The notes under the pieces were generated by a model. It saw only the letters and a program-made list of their open reading frames with translations. It ran no database searches and was not told where the DNA came from. Source: Tetrahymena elliotti 4EA (Eukaryota; Ciliophora; Oligohymenophorea; Hymenostomatida; Tetrahymenidae). Taken from it: a stretch of DNA of 64,000 bases. Each line of letters starts with the position of its first letter. Within the stretch, counting starts at the first letter, position 1. The translations under genes were made by a program, and so were the position numbers. This document shows positions 38,426 through 51,296 of this stretch, piece after piece. The stretch covers positions 518,099 through 582,098 of the forward strand of contig JH720341.1 of assembly GCA_000231825.2 (NCBI GenBank). The letters run 5' to 3'.

Positions 38426-39239
38426 CGATATATTTAATCCTTGTAATTTTCAAATTTTTGTTTGTAATTAGAATAATTGTCAATTTAATTATTTTATGAA
38501 ATACAAATTTTCTTCCAATAAAAAAGCAAATAATTATTTTAAATAATAAGCTAAGTAATCAGATAAAAAGAGCTTTTTAGTGTAAGCAAATAATAAAATA
38601 CTTTATTGTGTTATTTAATTTGCTTATTCATAGCTTTATTTAAATATTTAGTCATAAATTTTATAAATTTTGAATAATTAGTTTTACAAAATCAGTTGAT
38701 AAATAGTTCTTTTATCAACAAGAAAACAAGAAGAATCTTTATTTTTTCTTTATTATCTTAAAATTTCAATGCCATTAATATATATAATATTTTAAAAAAC
38801 TTAATATAATGTTTATTTTTAAAAATATCATTTTAAAATGTTATTCTTTCATATTTTTTTATAAATAAAGTCTGAAGAAAGACTCTAAATATTTCTTTTT
38901 TAGTTTTATTAAATTAAGAGATATATTGAAAATTTTTAATTATTTTATTAAAGATTGTTAAAAAAATTTTAAACATGATGGAAAAGTATTTGATTGAATT
39001 AAAAATATTTCTTTAATTGTTAAATTAATTTAAAATGTTTTATATTAAATAAATATTAAAATTGGTTAATTATGAAGAATAATTGTATGAAAAACTTTTA
39101 GTAAGTAGTATTTATTTTTAATAAGTAATATTGAAATAAAGCATAGATAGATAGATATTTGTAAATGAAAGAAAAGCTTTATTTATTTACATAAAACAAA
39201 TATATTTCTTTTTTAATGTAAAGATGTGTTTAATTAAAT
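38426..39239. other. Convergent intergenic region
   Basis: 3' flanks of DPM3 and the amidase gene. It contains a short GATA run (ATAGATAGATAGATAT near 39145). Nothing else recognised. Confidence 0.55.
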
Positions 39240-40145
39240 TCATTGTTGAACTGATTAATTCTAATTAAGAAGGATATTAGCTTCTAATATGGTTTCAGCC
39301 TTTTAGTTTAATTAGCCTTATTGTTATTAAGGATTAAATTAGTATACACAAGAACACCCCACATATCTTAAGTCAAAATTAGCAGAGTAAGTATATTCAA
39401 TGCCAACTCTATTACAATGCAAATAAGCCCAATTTTTGTGGTATTTGTTTTCAGTGGATGAGTTAATTAAAGGAGTGAGTCTCTTAAAGAAATAATTAAC
39501 AAATATATCTGGGTCATCATCTGCATTGCTCTTATTCTTATCATCATCCCAATTAGTGATATGCAATAAGACATCTATATTTTATTTCTTTTAGAAGTTA
39601 GCAAGTTCACAAAGACTAGGGTCAATAAATTCATAAGGATTAATATCCATACAAATTCCTACACCTGCTCTAAATATCTAACCTTCCCTTGTCTTCAAAT
39701 CTATTGCAGCAAACTCTTTTCCTTCTTCACATTACCATAATTTATCAATTACATAAAGATGTTTCTTTCTGTAATTAAGTAATAAATTTCCCTATCTATC
39801 TATTAGATAAGCAGAATTATAAAAATGCTCATTTCCATCCTATTCATTTGGAGCAACATATTCTGGATATCCTCCATAAACATAAGAATCCAATTTAATT
39901 GCTAACTAACTCATAAATTTAAATTAGTCTCCTTAACCTGCTACTTCACAGCAATCCCTAATATCCTCTTTATCTTTAAAATTATTACCTGTAAATGCCA
40001 TTTCTGCCAATATCACAAAGTCTATGTTGTCATCTTTACTAAATTTTTAAAAGGATTACTCAGCAACCTTTATGTTATAAGCTACTTCTTTTATTTTAGG
40101 GTAATTTTAATATAGTAAAGCTTTTAATCTTAGTTGACTCTCCAT
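39240..40145 (-). CDS. Carbon-nitrogen hydrolase, Nta1-type N-terminal amidase
   Basis: Single exon of 906 nt, ATG 40145 (MESQLRLKALLYQNYPKIK) to TGA 39242-39240, 301 residues. The nitrilase-superfamily triad is intact: Glu in LAEMAFTG (about residue 48), Lys in YRKKHLY (about 128), Cys in GICMDINPYEF (about 165). The CMDxNPYxF block and a downstream TNWDDD segment resemble yeast Nta1, which deamidates N-terminal Asn and Gln so that the protein enters the Arg/N-degron pathway. Other nitrilase branches are possible, but the GICMDINPYEF context favours Nta1. The protein is cytosolic by absence of any signal. The C-terminus is Gln-rich (QFNPQQQQGQLNQ), mostly TAA/TAG-encoded. Confidence 0.87.
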
Positions 40146-40933
40146 TATTTTTTCTTTAATGACTTACTTTTTAGTTTTTTTTAAAGATTAAATTAAATAT
40201 CTCGGTATTCTAGAATAAAGTAAATATTTTAAATGGCTAAGTAGGAATAACTAGATACTTTAATTCTTCTCTGATCAGACAGGAAAATTTGAAAGTTTAA
40301 GATTTTTCCACCAAATTTGATCTTGAAATATTTTCACTTTCTAATGACCTTTAAATCCCAATTATTTTTGAGAAATTAGGGTATCCAATAAATAATTAAA
40401 TAAAATTAACATAAAAATGAAATAAATTATTGTATGCATTATATTTATAATATTAAAGCAAACAAAGAGTAATTTGGAATTACTTCGAAAATTAAAACAA
40501 AAAGATAATATTGTTTTTTTAAAGTTTAGATACTCAAATGAACATAGAATAATGGGGAATTAGTATTAGGTTATAAATAATTATAATTAATTATATTTTT
40601 GTTTTAACATTAAAATACTCTCTAAAGTTGTGATTGGTTTGATTGATAATTTTTAATTATTCTTAAATAAATAATAAAGTAATGTTTGATTAGAAGTATA
40701 TTTATTTGGTGATTCTACAAGTATTTTTAGTTAATTTGTAGTTTTTTTATTTATTTGTTTATTTGTAATATCTACTTCATCAAAAGATTATATTTTAAGT
40801 ATCAGTTTTTTTTCAGTAGTAATTGCATTAATATTAGTAATTATTTTATTTAAAAGAATATATTTTATAGAAAAAGTAATGTGAATGAATGGGCTTGCTT
40901 CGCCATCTTTTCTTTTTTTTTGTAAAAATGCTT
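40146..40933. other. Intergenic region
   Basis: 5' flank of the amidase gene and 3' flank of the RINGv/FHA gene. No gene supported. Confidence 0.55.
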
Positions 40934-43410
40934 TCACTTCTTGTTTAAGTTATTTATGTTATGAAAAGTGCTCACTTAGAATGGATCGTTCATTTATCCT
41001 GTCTAACTCTTTTCATATCTATAATATTCTGGCTTATAAATATTTTGAGAATTTCCTCTTTCAGTTTTATTTTGTAATTATTTTTGCAATAAGTCTTCAT
41101 AAGGTTCTTCTTCTGGCTATTGAGAACTATATTTAAAAAGATATTAGTTTAAAATAGTTCAAAATTTTATTTAAAGAATGTTTAAATCTCAAAAATTCAC
41201 TTGCAAGAAAAGAAACTTGAGGAAGCCTTTTTAAGCTTCAATTAAAGAACAGTTTAGCCAATTTAAATAGATACTTTATTCCAATCTGCAGAGAAAGGTA
41301 TAGCATTTCTCACTAAAACTAGAGTTCCAAATTTAGAATTTTCATCTTTCAAATAAAATTTTTTATTTTTTAAAACGAGATGGGCATGCTCTCTAGATAC
41401 AGAAATATCATTTATACGTATATGGGATTGAGCTCCTCTACCCTTTTAAGTAAAAATGAAATTAAAATTAATGAAATAAAAAGTAAATAACTTCTTAATA
41501 GATAAGAAAGAACTTACAATTTTGAGAAGGGTTTTGTCTTTTCTTGGTTTGTTTTCGGTTGGATTTGCCATAGTTGAAAAATTAATAACCATTTATGATT
41601 TAGGTTCATTAGTTTCTTTTTGAAGTTTTTCAAGTACTATGTAAGGGCATCTTGGATTTCTAATAGTGAATGTAGAGAATGTGCGATTATTTCGAGTAAT
41701 ATATGCTATTAAGGATAATGTATTAATATAAATTATTATCACAAAATAATCAATTTAGAATATTAGGAGGAATTTAAATTGAATTACGTTATAAGGGTTT
41801 TTTGCATAATTCGCATTCTAATTTTTTCCATTAATACTCAGTGTAGTAATCATTTGATTTGATTACTAATTTATTTTGTAACCACATTTTTAGACATTTC
41901 AAATGTATATATTTAACACTTCCTATACAGTCACAAGGATCTATAAATGGGTTATCTTCTGTGTAAGTGTCACCTAAGCATATTCTGCATTAGATTTCTT
42001 CTTAAGGTTTTATTCCATTTTTGGAATTGTAGGTCAAATACTCTTCCTAATATAGATAAAATTATTGAATTACTTTTTAATTTCTTTTATTATTGATAGA
42101 TAAAGTCCAAAATATGCTAGTAGATATGCAATTTTATTACAATGTAATGGATTTGCTTAAATAATATGAGGCATTGATTGACTCAAAAAGCTTATAAAAG
42201 TGTTTTGAGCTATTGAGCAGCTTCATTTAATTTTTTGAAATTCATAAAATTTTTGTTACAGGTTCTTATTCTGAGAAGTCACCATCAGGGTTAATTTCTT
42301 TTATTCTTAGCCTAACTCTTCCAATTTTAATGTAATCGTCAGTCGACAATTCATAAAATCCCTAATTGATAATACAAAATAAATTTATGAGTAAAAGAAA
42401 ATCATAAAACTTGGTAGATTGAATTAAAATAAGTTTTGATAATACAAATAAATAATTTATCACCTTTTCCTAATCATTGTTTTTAAAGGTATTGATAATA
42501 ATCCAGATACTCTTATCATTTATTCCATGCTATTCTTCTTATTATATTGAGTCATTAAGCAATGTGAATTTTTAATGTTAATAGGATATTTGTAAAAAGT
42601 TTTCATTTCCCTAAGATTATTTGTAAAAGAAATAGATTAATTCTAAATTATTTCTCATTAAAACTAAATATTACAGGCATTTCAGAGTAAGCTATCTCAT
42701 TATTTTAAGAGCGAGTCAAGTAGCCTATACATTTATTAAATTTAGTAAACAAACATACTTTATTTTAACTCTAGATAAATTGAAAGGATTTAGTAAAAGT
42801 CTATATAAAAGATACCAGATTTTTTGACATTAATTTTCTTTTTAATAATGTCTTTTGACTCAAAATCAAATAGTTAATGTGAATCTTATTTCCAACTTAA
42901 AGCTTTAACACTCCTTTATTATTTTTTAAAAGAAATCTATTAAATATACCAGGGTGAAATTATTTTAAGATTACATTTCTCTCTAATAAATAATGATATA
43001 TTTATTTTCCAAGAAATGTTTTTATTAATAAACTAAATAAAGATTTCATATTACAATGTATAGGGCCCTGTATATGAGCTTTATTTTTGGCTACTATTAT
43101 TTCCCATTTAAATTATTCAGATATTTTTTTAGCGATACTTGCTTGATTGAAAGGAGTTAATACTTTATATGTATATATTGAAGGAAACAATTTTGTTTGC
43201 TGTGTATTTATTTACTCTTCCTTACTAAATAATATGCTTTTATATTAATGAATTAATATTAATTTGTTTTGGAAGTATTCTAATTTGTTTACTTTTTTTG
43301 AGTTAAAAGAATTCAATTACCTTTTGCTCCTTATTAATTAATTTACTAATTGTTAATAGATAATACTTTTGCTTTCTCTAAATTGTTTCAGCGTCCTTAC
43401 TATCAATCAT
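40934..43410 (-). CDS. RING-variant (RINGv) and FHA domain protein
   Basis: ATG 43410 (MIDSKDAETIQRKQKYYLL) to TGA 40936-40934. Upstream of the RING is an FHA-like block GFYELSTDDYIKIGRVRLRI. The RINGv (C4HC3, MARCH type) reads CRICLGDTYTEDNPF, CDCIGSVKYIHLKCLKMWL and CELCKKPL. A beta-rich stretch then leads to an FHA core GRGAQSHIRINDISVSREHA with HLVLKNKKFYLKDENSKFGT, containing the Arg, Ser and His that bind phosphothreonine. A final exon, joined over an intron of about 75 nt (GTGAAT...TATAG), adds a polar tail ending ...NINNLNKK. Several introns occur, one just after CKKPLQ. Predicted activity is E3 ubiquitin ligation towards phosphorylated targets; there are no membrane helices as in most MARCH proteins. 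The 42500-43300 exons are less certain. Confidence 0.88.
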
Positions 43411-45116
43411 TCATCCTCAATCAATTATTTTAATAAAAATCACTGTATAACACTTGAATAATAAGTAATACATCAAAATTTTGATTAGAATCAGAGACAT
43501 AATGATTTAACCAATTTAAAAATTGAACTATTTTTCAAATAAATTCATATTGTTGATTTTCTATATCACTTTTTTGTTGATTTTTATTTAAAAAAGCCAC
43601 TAAAATATTCAAAAAAAAAAATTATTGATAATATACGAGAATAGGATTTTTTTATTCTCAAATTTGTGATTTTCTCTCACCCACTAATCCAAAGTAATCT
43701 AGCTGAATTGATACTGTCCAAAATTTCATCTAAATAATTAATAAGATTTTAGAAAAGAAGTAAAATACATGTAATAAAAAGTTTGGTATAACCATAAAAA
43801 TGAATACTATTTAGTGTCCTTTAACATTTTTTGGCAAGGAAACTGAAAAATGATAAAAATAAGATAATTATCAATTTAAAGTAAGCTAAAGCTATTTCCA
43901 TAAATAAATAAATAATTGTTTCTTATGAGTGTTTACACTTAACTTAATTATGTAATGTTGTTATCGGAGTCAATAATCAAAAAATATAATATCCTCTCTA
44001 ATATTTGTGATTAATTAATTTCTTCTTGATTGTCAATTTGTGGTCACTTCAGTTTTAATTTGATGATTCCTATTTTAAGTTATTGTTTATTAATAAAAAC
44101 ACTATTTAAATTTTGAAAAATTTGTGGTAAAATATTAGGTTATAGTACTCTTTCTATTACAATAATTTTCTAACCTAGATTCTTCAAAATATTCAAATGA
44201 AAATCTTTCAATACTTTAACATAATAAAAATTGTATCCTTTTAATATTGTTTATTTTTATTTATCTGTATTAAGGTTTTTTAAATCATTTTATTTTTTCT
44301 TTTTGTAACATAATTAAATGTTAAAATCAATTTAAAGAATACAAAGGCTATTAAAATTTAAAAAAAGTTTGTAAATTTAATAATTTAGATTATGATTAAC
44401 TAATTTAAATAACAGTACAGTTGTTTATATTTTTATATTATTTCTATACACAAACTGAGTTTTTTTAAACTTATTTTTCATCTTTAAGCATTGCATATAT
44501 TAATTTGTGAGAGTAATAGATAATTATAGACATCTACACAGTAAATAATGTATGTAAAACATTATTTTAACTCATTCAAGTTCATAAAATACCATACAAT
44601 TTATTATTACTTCTAAACACTACCAAAATAAATTGAATTTTTTTTTTTTGTTTACAACTTTTCGAAAGTTATTTAACCAGTTTTTTGAATAAGTTTTATT
44701 TAGATATCTTGCCAATCATTAAGAAATAACTGATCTAAATTATTTTATTCAAGCTTATTAAAGCAATAAAATGTCTGAAATAATAAAATGAAGAAACAAA
44801 TGAATTATTAATAAGAAAAATTATTTAAATTAAAAAAATTTTAATAAATATTTAAAATAAGTTGTTTAGCATTTAAATGTACAAAGTAGAGTAAGTATAT
44901 TAGTAAATAAATAAGTAAAGAGTTAGTAAAAAGTTTAAAATTTTTATTTGTAATTAGATTTGTAATTTTTAAAAGTATTGATTTGTTTTTGTTTATTTTT
45001 GATTAAAAAATATTTAAAAAATCATAAAGAGGTAGATGATAAAGGATAATTCTTGCAATTATTACTTTGGTGGCTTTGAAAAAAAATTTAAATAAAATAG
45101 TATTTTATTAATATCA
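43411..45116. other. Intergenic region
   Basis: 1.7 kb between the RINGv/FHA start and the leishmanolysin 3' end. A run of open frame follows the leishmanolysin stop in another frame, but it has only A+T-rich codons and was not called. Confidence 0.5.
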
Positions 45117-48100
45117 TCATATTACAGCAATTAAAAAGAGTAAGCACAAAATTAGCAATTAAAATTAATTATTTATTGCACTGAGAGCTGTATCTTTTAG
45201 TATATGACTGGGTACTACTGGCCTATCTATACATTAGCCATTGGTCCAGATTTAACCTTACATACACTTTGAATAGCACTTAGAGTTACTCAAAAACTAA
45301 TTTAAAAATTAATAAATAATTTATTACATTTAGATTAATAAAAGTTACCTTATCTTATGAGCAACTTTAACAGTTATCATATTAGTTATTGCATGTCTCA
45401 CAGTTTTGACTGCATTTAAGGCACTTATTTTCATATTAATAATATCCAATCGAGCATTTTTCTACACATTCGTCTTCTTGTAAGAAGTAATTATCTATGC
45501 AAGTTGCACATTATATAGCATTTGATTGATCTAAGCAAGTTTAACAAGGTGAAAGACAAGTTATCAGCTTAAAGCATTTATTACCAAAGAGAGTAAAATT
45601 TTTAGTTTCATCACAAATTTAGCATTGATCAGATCCCTAGCTACATTATAGACATCCTTCACTGCATTTTACACATTCTCTCTTTTCAAAATCAGAAAAA
45701 TATGCATCAGGACAGCTCTTACTATCAACACAGACATTTTTATTTTTATCAAGATAAAAATTTTGTGGACATGAAGTACATTTATCCTTTTTATTTGAAT
45801 CACAAGTTAAGCAAGATGAATTACAAAATCTATTTTTGCATAATTTTCCACTTAAAAAATATCCTTTTTCTATGTCGCAGCTCTCACATATTTAATCATT
45901 ATTGCATATTAAACAACCCTCCACACATTTTTAACATTTTTTAAGTTTTTTATTCTTAAATTGGCCTTTATCACACTCAGAAACGCAAGTGTTATTTTGA
46001 AGATATGACAAAAAATGACAGCCTAAGCAGTTTTCGCTATTTGATCCATTACATTTTGAACATGAATGATGACATTTATCACAATTTTTGGTTTCTTTAT
46101 TTTAAAAGTATCCTTATGGACACTCTTTTGAGCAAGTCTATGTTTATTTAAAATTAGTTGTTAAGAATTTGATAAAAAATACGTTAAATCAAATAATATT
46201 TAAACAATTAAATATCCAGTAGAAGGATTATCTGGTAAAAAGAATATTTGATAAAATAGATTTGATTAAAAAGCAAATAATACTTAACAAATATTTTCTA
46301 TTAATTTTAATCGAATTGCAATGAAATCTTACTCTATCAGGATTGATGTATTGATCTTTAGGACATTTTATTGAACAAGATCCATCTCCATTTAATTCTG
46401 TGCATGTTTATGAGCAATCTACTCCAAAATATCCCTAATTACAATGACATTATCCTTTTACGCAGTATCCATTTTAACTACAAAAAGATGGACAAATATT
46501 TTCAAAGCTTGCACAGAACCTAGGAAAACTTTTAGGGCAAGTAATTCTTCCATAGGTTTTGGTTCCATTTTCTACAATAAGCGTTTAGCCTTCCTCTTTG
46601 CAAATTAAGCTGATTGACAGCTAATCAATTTTAATAGTAATTTCAGAAGCATTATGATTGCATTCTGATTTTAGGCATCTAATATCAGCATGACCTGTTG
46701 CAGAGTTATCAATTGATATTGTTGACTTAAAGCATCTACTATTAGTAGAATATTTATACATCAAATTATTTTCATTGCTTTTATAATCACTATTAGTCGG
46801 CAGTTCATAGTTTATACAAAGTTGTTATTCTGTAGGATAAATTATAGGGCAATCATCTGAAAAGGGATCTGTTTAGCTCACTCCAAATCCTATTCCACTA
46901 TATGAGCAATCTAAAATTCCATCAAAATCTTCAAATTCATCATATCTAAAATCTGATTAGCATTTCTTTTCATAAAACTCGCAGCCTTTATTTTTTCCCC
47001 AAGAGATTTAATTAGCTAAATTTTCATTGACTACATCCCAGAATCCAGTATCTTTTAATAAAGCTATATTAAACACAGAAAATACTCCTCCTTCAGGATT
47101 AGAAGAACCTGACATAAGCTCATTCATCAAGATACTTCTTTCCCAATGTTGGTTTTTAGTTAAGTCAGTACCCTATTAAAGATAAAATATTTTTTAAATA
47201 AAATAATAAAATTAAAATTGAATAAACAAGATAGAAACTTTAATTTTATTTAAAAATAAAAATTAATTTAAAGTCGTGCTAGTTATAAATATAAAATTTT
47301 ATTTACCTAATTTTCTAGAAGCATGCCTTCAATTGAGCCACACCCATAATACTCTCTAATAGTTTTTACTATGTTTTCTGATGAAATAACACTCACTTCT
47401 CTGTCATTCAAAATTTTTTAATGAAGTATTTTGCTTATATTTTTAAAGGTATAAGGCTCTTTAGTTTCAGGATCAACCCAATAATTCATAGAAGCAGTAG
47501 AAAAACCCAATATATGAAGTGTCTCATGCATAATTGATTATAAATCTCTAAAAAACTATAAATTTGTCCTATTTATTTTTTAAAAGTATGAAAGATTGAG
47601 TAAAATTCTTCCAAAAGTTGGCCTTTATAAAAATGGATCAACGTAACAATGACCTGCACTTGCTATTAATTCTGAATCAGAATTTTTAAATGATACATAT
47701 AAATGTAAGTCTGATTCTTCAATTCCTGTAACAAAATCATCTGATTTAATAAGAAATCCTAAACAATTATTCAATTCCTTTAGATAAAATGTATTATTTT
47801 ATTACATTTATTTTACTTAAATAAGGGATTGATAATAATTAAAAGCAGTATCTAATAATCTTTCTATATACATTTAAAGGTCTTAACTAATATACTAATC
47901 ATTTTCTGTAAAAATATCATATGTTATTCTAAGAGGATAGGTTTCCTAATTTGATTGCATTAATCTTCCTCTGTGAGTGATGTTAAAATTAATTTCATGA
48001 TAGCTTTGTTGCATAATTTAATCAACATTTTAATAGTAATTTTCTTTATCTAAAAATAAAGTGTTTTCAAATATTTAGGTATTGAAACTAGCAAAAACAA

Positions 48101-48140
48101 TGCTAGAAATAACTTAAAAAAATAATAATAGCTTATTCAT
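45117..48140 (-). CDS. Leishmanolysin-like (M8) surface metalloprotease with Cys-rich tail
   Basis: ATG 48140 opens a signal peptide (MNKLLLFFQVISSIVFASF). The M8 protease domain shows the zinc motif HETLHILGFS (HExxH plus Gly) and the third ligand region QHWERSILMNELM, as in GP63. Paired cysteines follow (CGSIEGM, CEFYEKKC, CSYSGIGFG, CPIIYPTEQQLC), then EGF-like CPSFCSQNGYCVKGQCHCNQ and furin-like CxxC repeats from about 46400 to 45250. The C-terminus WTNGQCIDRPVVPSHILKD leads to a last hydrophobic run (QLLILCLLFLIAVI) directly before TGA 45119-45117, which fits GPI anchoring or a membrane anchor. Introns lie near 47170-47310, 46140-46330 and 45296-45349. Probable role: cell-surface or secreted proteolysis. 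Confidence 0.94.
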
Positions 48141-49011
48141 TGTGATTGTTTAAGTAATTTTATTTATTATCAAATTCTTAAGGAATTACCCAAAATTAAA
48201 TTATTTATATTTGATTCTAAAATAACTGAAATATATTACTGCTAACTAAAACCTCTTTATTTTTCTTAACTAGAGTTATTTGAATTTGTAGTCAATTTTT
48301 TATTCTTTTTTATCTAAATTCTAATTCTTCTTGCTTTTAAGATTTAGTTCGATTAATAGTTTTAATCTATTATAGCTCTAATTAAAATTATCCATTAATT
48401 TAAAAAATAAAAATAAATCTTTTTTTTGTCAAAACATTTAATTTAATAAATGGAACATTCATAAAAATATTTTGTAGGGTATCAAAATTTTTCAGAGAAG
48501 AAAAATTATTTTTTATCTATTTTTATAAAATGTTAAAATTATAAATTTATTTCTTAATTACTTTGAATAGTATTTTTATTCAGTTATTTCTCTTTATTAA
48601 CTTTAATTAATGCAATTTTTCAATAGAATATATCAGTATTAGCTGTTAATTCAGGCTATAATTTTACACTATTATTAAATTGAACAGAAAATATTTGATA
48701 CAATTATTTTAGAAAATATTTATTTTTTCTCAATAATTGGAATTTAATTAATAAACTATTAATTAATTTTTTTGTTTAATATTTTTAAATTTTATAAATA
48801 CTTATCAGAAAATGTTCTTAAATTTAAATTATAAAATAATGATAATTAAAAAATTTAATAAAACAATTCATTTAGCAATTAAAATTTTTTATGTTATTAA
48901 ATTATTTCTATATAAAAATATTTAGACGAGTTTATATTAGTTTACAAATAGAAAGAAGTTTTAACAGATAATTAGTATAATTTAAGGGAATAAAATAATT
49001 TTAGTATACAG
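48141..49011. other. Divergent intergenic (promoter) region
   Basis: 5' flanks of the leishmanolysin gene (minus) and the phosphatase gene (plus). Very A+T-rich; nothing recognised. Confidence 0.55.
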
Positions 49012-49608
49012 ATGTTTGAAATGTAAGAATGCATGTAATGTTATGATAATCTAGCAGATAATAGCATTGAATCAGATATCCCTATATGTCAAGAATGTTT
49101 CACTTTGAACTAAATTAAGAATTAGCAACATAGTTATATGAATTATACACCCAAATATCCTGAAATTGATGAAATTATTAATGGAAAATTATATTTAGGA
49201 AATGAGGATGCATCAAGAATAAAAGAAGAGCTTACGAAGAGGAATATTACTCATATTTTAATTGTAGGAAGTAACATGAACAAATGTTTTGAAAAAAATT
49301 TTACATATATGCAACTTAATGTAGAAGATTCACAAAATTGGAATATCTCCAAACATTTTGAAAGCACTTATGATTTTATAGAAGGTGGTAAAACCGTATT
49401 TGTACACTGTGCCGCTGGTATTTCTAGAAGTGCAACCATAGTTATTGCTTACCTGATGAAAAAATATAACAAAAGTTATTGTGAAGCATATGAATAAGTA
49501 AAAAATGTTAGGTACATAATAAAGCCTAATAAAGGATTTACTTAATAACTCTAATAATATGAAAAAACTTTGAATATATAAAGCAATATCCAATCAAACT
49601 TAAACTGA
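49012..49608 (+). CDS. Dual-specificity phosphatase with CxxC-pair N-terminus
   Basis: Single exon, ATG 49012 to TGA 49606-49608, 198 residues. Residues about 40-180 form an atypical DSP domain: KYPEIDEIINGKLYLGNEDA, the ITHILIVG strand, and the signature loop VHCAAGISRSATIVIAYLMK (HCxxGxxRS with nucleophilic Cys and Arg). The general-acid Asp is likely in NVEDSQNW. The first 40 residues hold CMQC and CQEC about 20 residues apart, a possible zinc knuckle not usual for small DSPs. ATG 49138 would give the DSP alone, but the upstream frame is open and protein-like, so the longer model is preferred. It would dephosphorylate Tyr and Ser/Thr, for example on MAP kinases. The tail is Gln/Asn-rich. 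Confidence 0.92.
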
Positions 49609-50276
49609 ACAAATATTTATTCTAATAGTATTTCTTAAAACATAAGAGCTATTTATTCTTTCATAAACCAATGGTATTAAACCTTGCATCATCTAAAAAA
49701 TAAACTAAAATATATAATTCAAATAAAATAATAGATAAAATGTTTTCTTTTTTAATATTTTATTTTTCACATTTTGAAAGCTTTATAAAATTTTTTGATT
49801 TGTTTTAAAGTTAATTCTATCATTCCAAAAATGTGTTGATAAAATAGATTGAAAAGTAAGAATAGTTTCTATAAATCAAATACAATCACCTTATTGGTCT
49901 GGTTTTTTTTAAATTTTATTAATCATTCATAGCCATCCATAACAAATAAACTAAACATTTTATAAAAGAAAAATTAGATAAACTAAAATATGAAAGAAAT
50001 TAATTAATTATTATCTTTTTTAGGTGATTAAATTGTTAAAAATAAGAGCTTAGTCTTTTTTAATAAAAAAGTTTTTAAATGGTTTAGGATTATTTTATTA
50101 CTTAAAAGTTGAGGAAGTTATACTTTTGGTTAACTTAAACAAGAAATATGCATTTATTTGAACTTATTTGAACATTTAAATACATTATTAAAAATAAACA
50201 AACTTTAATGTTATTTTATTTTGAGAAAGACTGTTATTAATTTATTATCATTTACATTCAAATTTTGTAAATTTTT
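49609..50276. other. Convergent intergenic region
   Basis: 3' flanks of the phosphatase gene and the first helical-repeat paralogue. No feature recognised. Confidence 0.55.
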
Positions 50277-51296
50277 TCATTCTGTCTTGTTTAGATTATG
50301 TCTTTCATCAAATGATTGTTATTCTAATTTAAGTTTTTAACCATAATAACCTAAAATAAATAGTAAATCATCTTAATTTTTCAATGTTTGGTTTATTTGT
50401 TTTTTCTTATTATTTAAATCATCAAAAAGTTTTTTGTCTTAGCATTTTGTTAATGATAAAAGAAGTTCATATTCTTCAATTATAACATAGGCTTTTTATT
50501 AGTCATAACCCTCTTATAATAATATATTAATTATCATTGTATACATTTCTCCTAAAGTGCATATTTCCTTGGGGGAAAATTTATTAATCAAATTATTAAA
50601 AGTCACTTCCTTGAGTAATTGTAAACCAAACGATAATGCTTCTTTTTCTTTCTTTTTTACTAAATAATGTTAGCACAAAAGAAAGCAAGGTGTAATTTTT
50701 TTTTCAAATTCTAAATCTTAAATTTATAGACAAATGATAGAGTAAATTATTGATTTATCTACATTTTATATTTTGTAAAAAAGCTCAGATAACTATAAAC
50801 TGTATTAATAATTAATAATTTTGGTTTCTTGTATGCCATTTATATTCTAAAAGTAACTATCTTCTGCCTTTTTGAGATATTATTCAGCTTTATCTTTTTA
50901 ATTAGAATTTACATAGCTCTCGGCCATGAGTAAAGAAATATAACCTATACTTATATGATTCAAACCTATATCTTCTTGAATATAAGAAAATAAAGTCTCA
51001 CCACATCTAATAGTGTTTAAGTAATCTTTGCTGACATATAAATCCCATAAAGCTTACTCTCCATATTCAAGTGCTTTTTGAGAAGGAAGCTTGTTATTAA
51101 CACAGTTTTCTATTAGTAGAACTTACTTAGGAATACCAAAAAAAGTTTCTTTGAAAAAATTATCACAATTTTTTAAGGCTTTACTGTATTCGGTTAGACT
51201 ACTATTGAAGTATTATGTTTAAACATTTTCACTTGATCTTGAGCTATTATTTCTTAAAGAAGGGCTCTTGAAAAACTTTGACAAATTCCTAAACAT
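50277..51296 (-). CDS. TPR-like helical-repeat protein, paralogue A
   Basis: Single exon, ATG 51296 (MFRNLSKFFKSPSLRNNSS) to TGA 50279-50277, 339 residues. Paired helices with TPR-like spacing run through it: ALEYGEQALWDLYVSKDYLN, ISLLMAESYVNSNQKDKAEQ, YQYSLQLSELFYKIQNVDKS. The C-terminal block LLSLTKCQDKKLF then GYYGQKLKLEQ recurs in paralogue B. The N-terminus is basic and Ser-rich, a possible mitochondrial presequence. No catalytic motif is present. Protein-protein interaction is the general role of such repeats; the specific function is unknown. Confidence 0.82.

Noticed and set aside
40885..41136. Plus-strand 83-codon open frame
   Set aside because: It overlaps the last exon of the RINGv/FHA gene on the minus strand, which is far more protein-like and joined by a good intron.
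44000..45116. Read-through of a second frame beyond the leishmanolysin stop as extra coding sequence
   Set aside because: The other frame lacks TGA only because the DNA is A+T-rich; the Cys-rich frame ends cleanly after a hydrophobic anchor at 45117.
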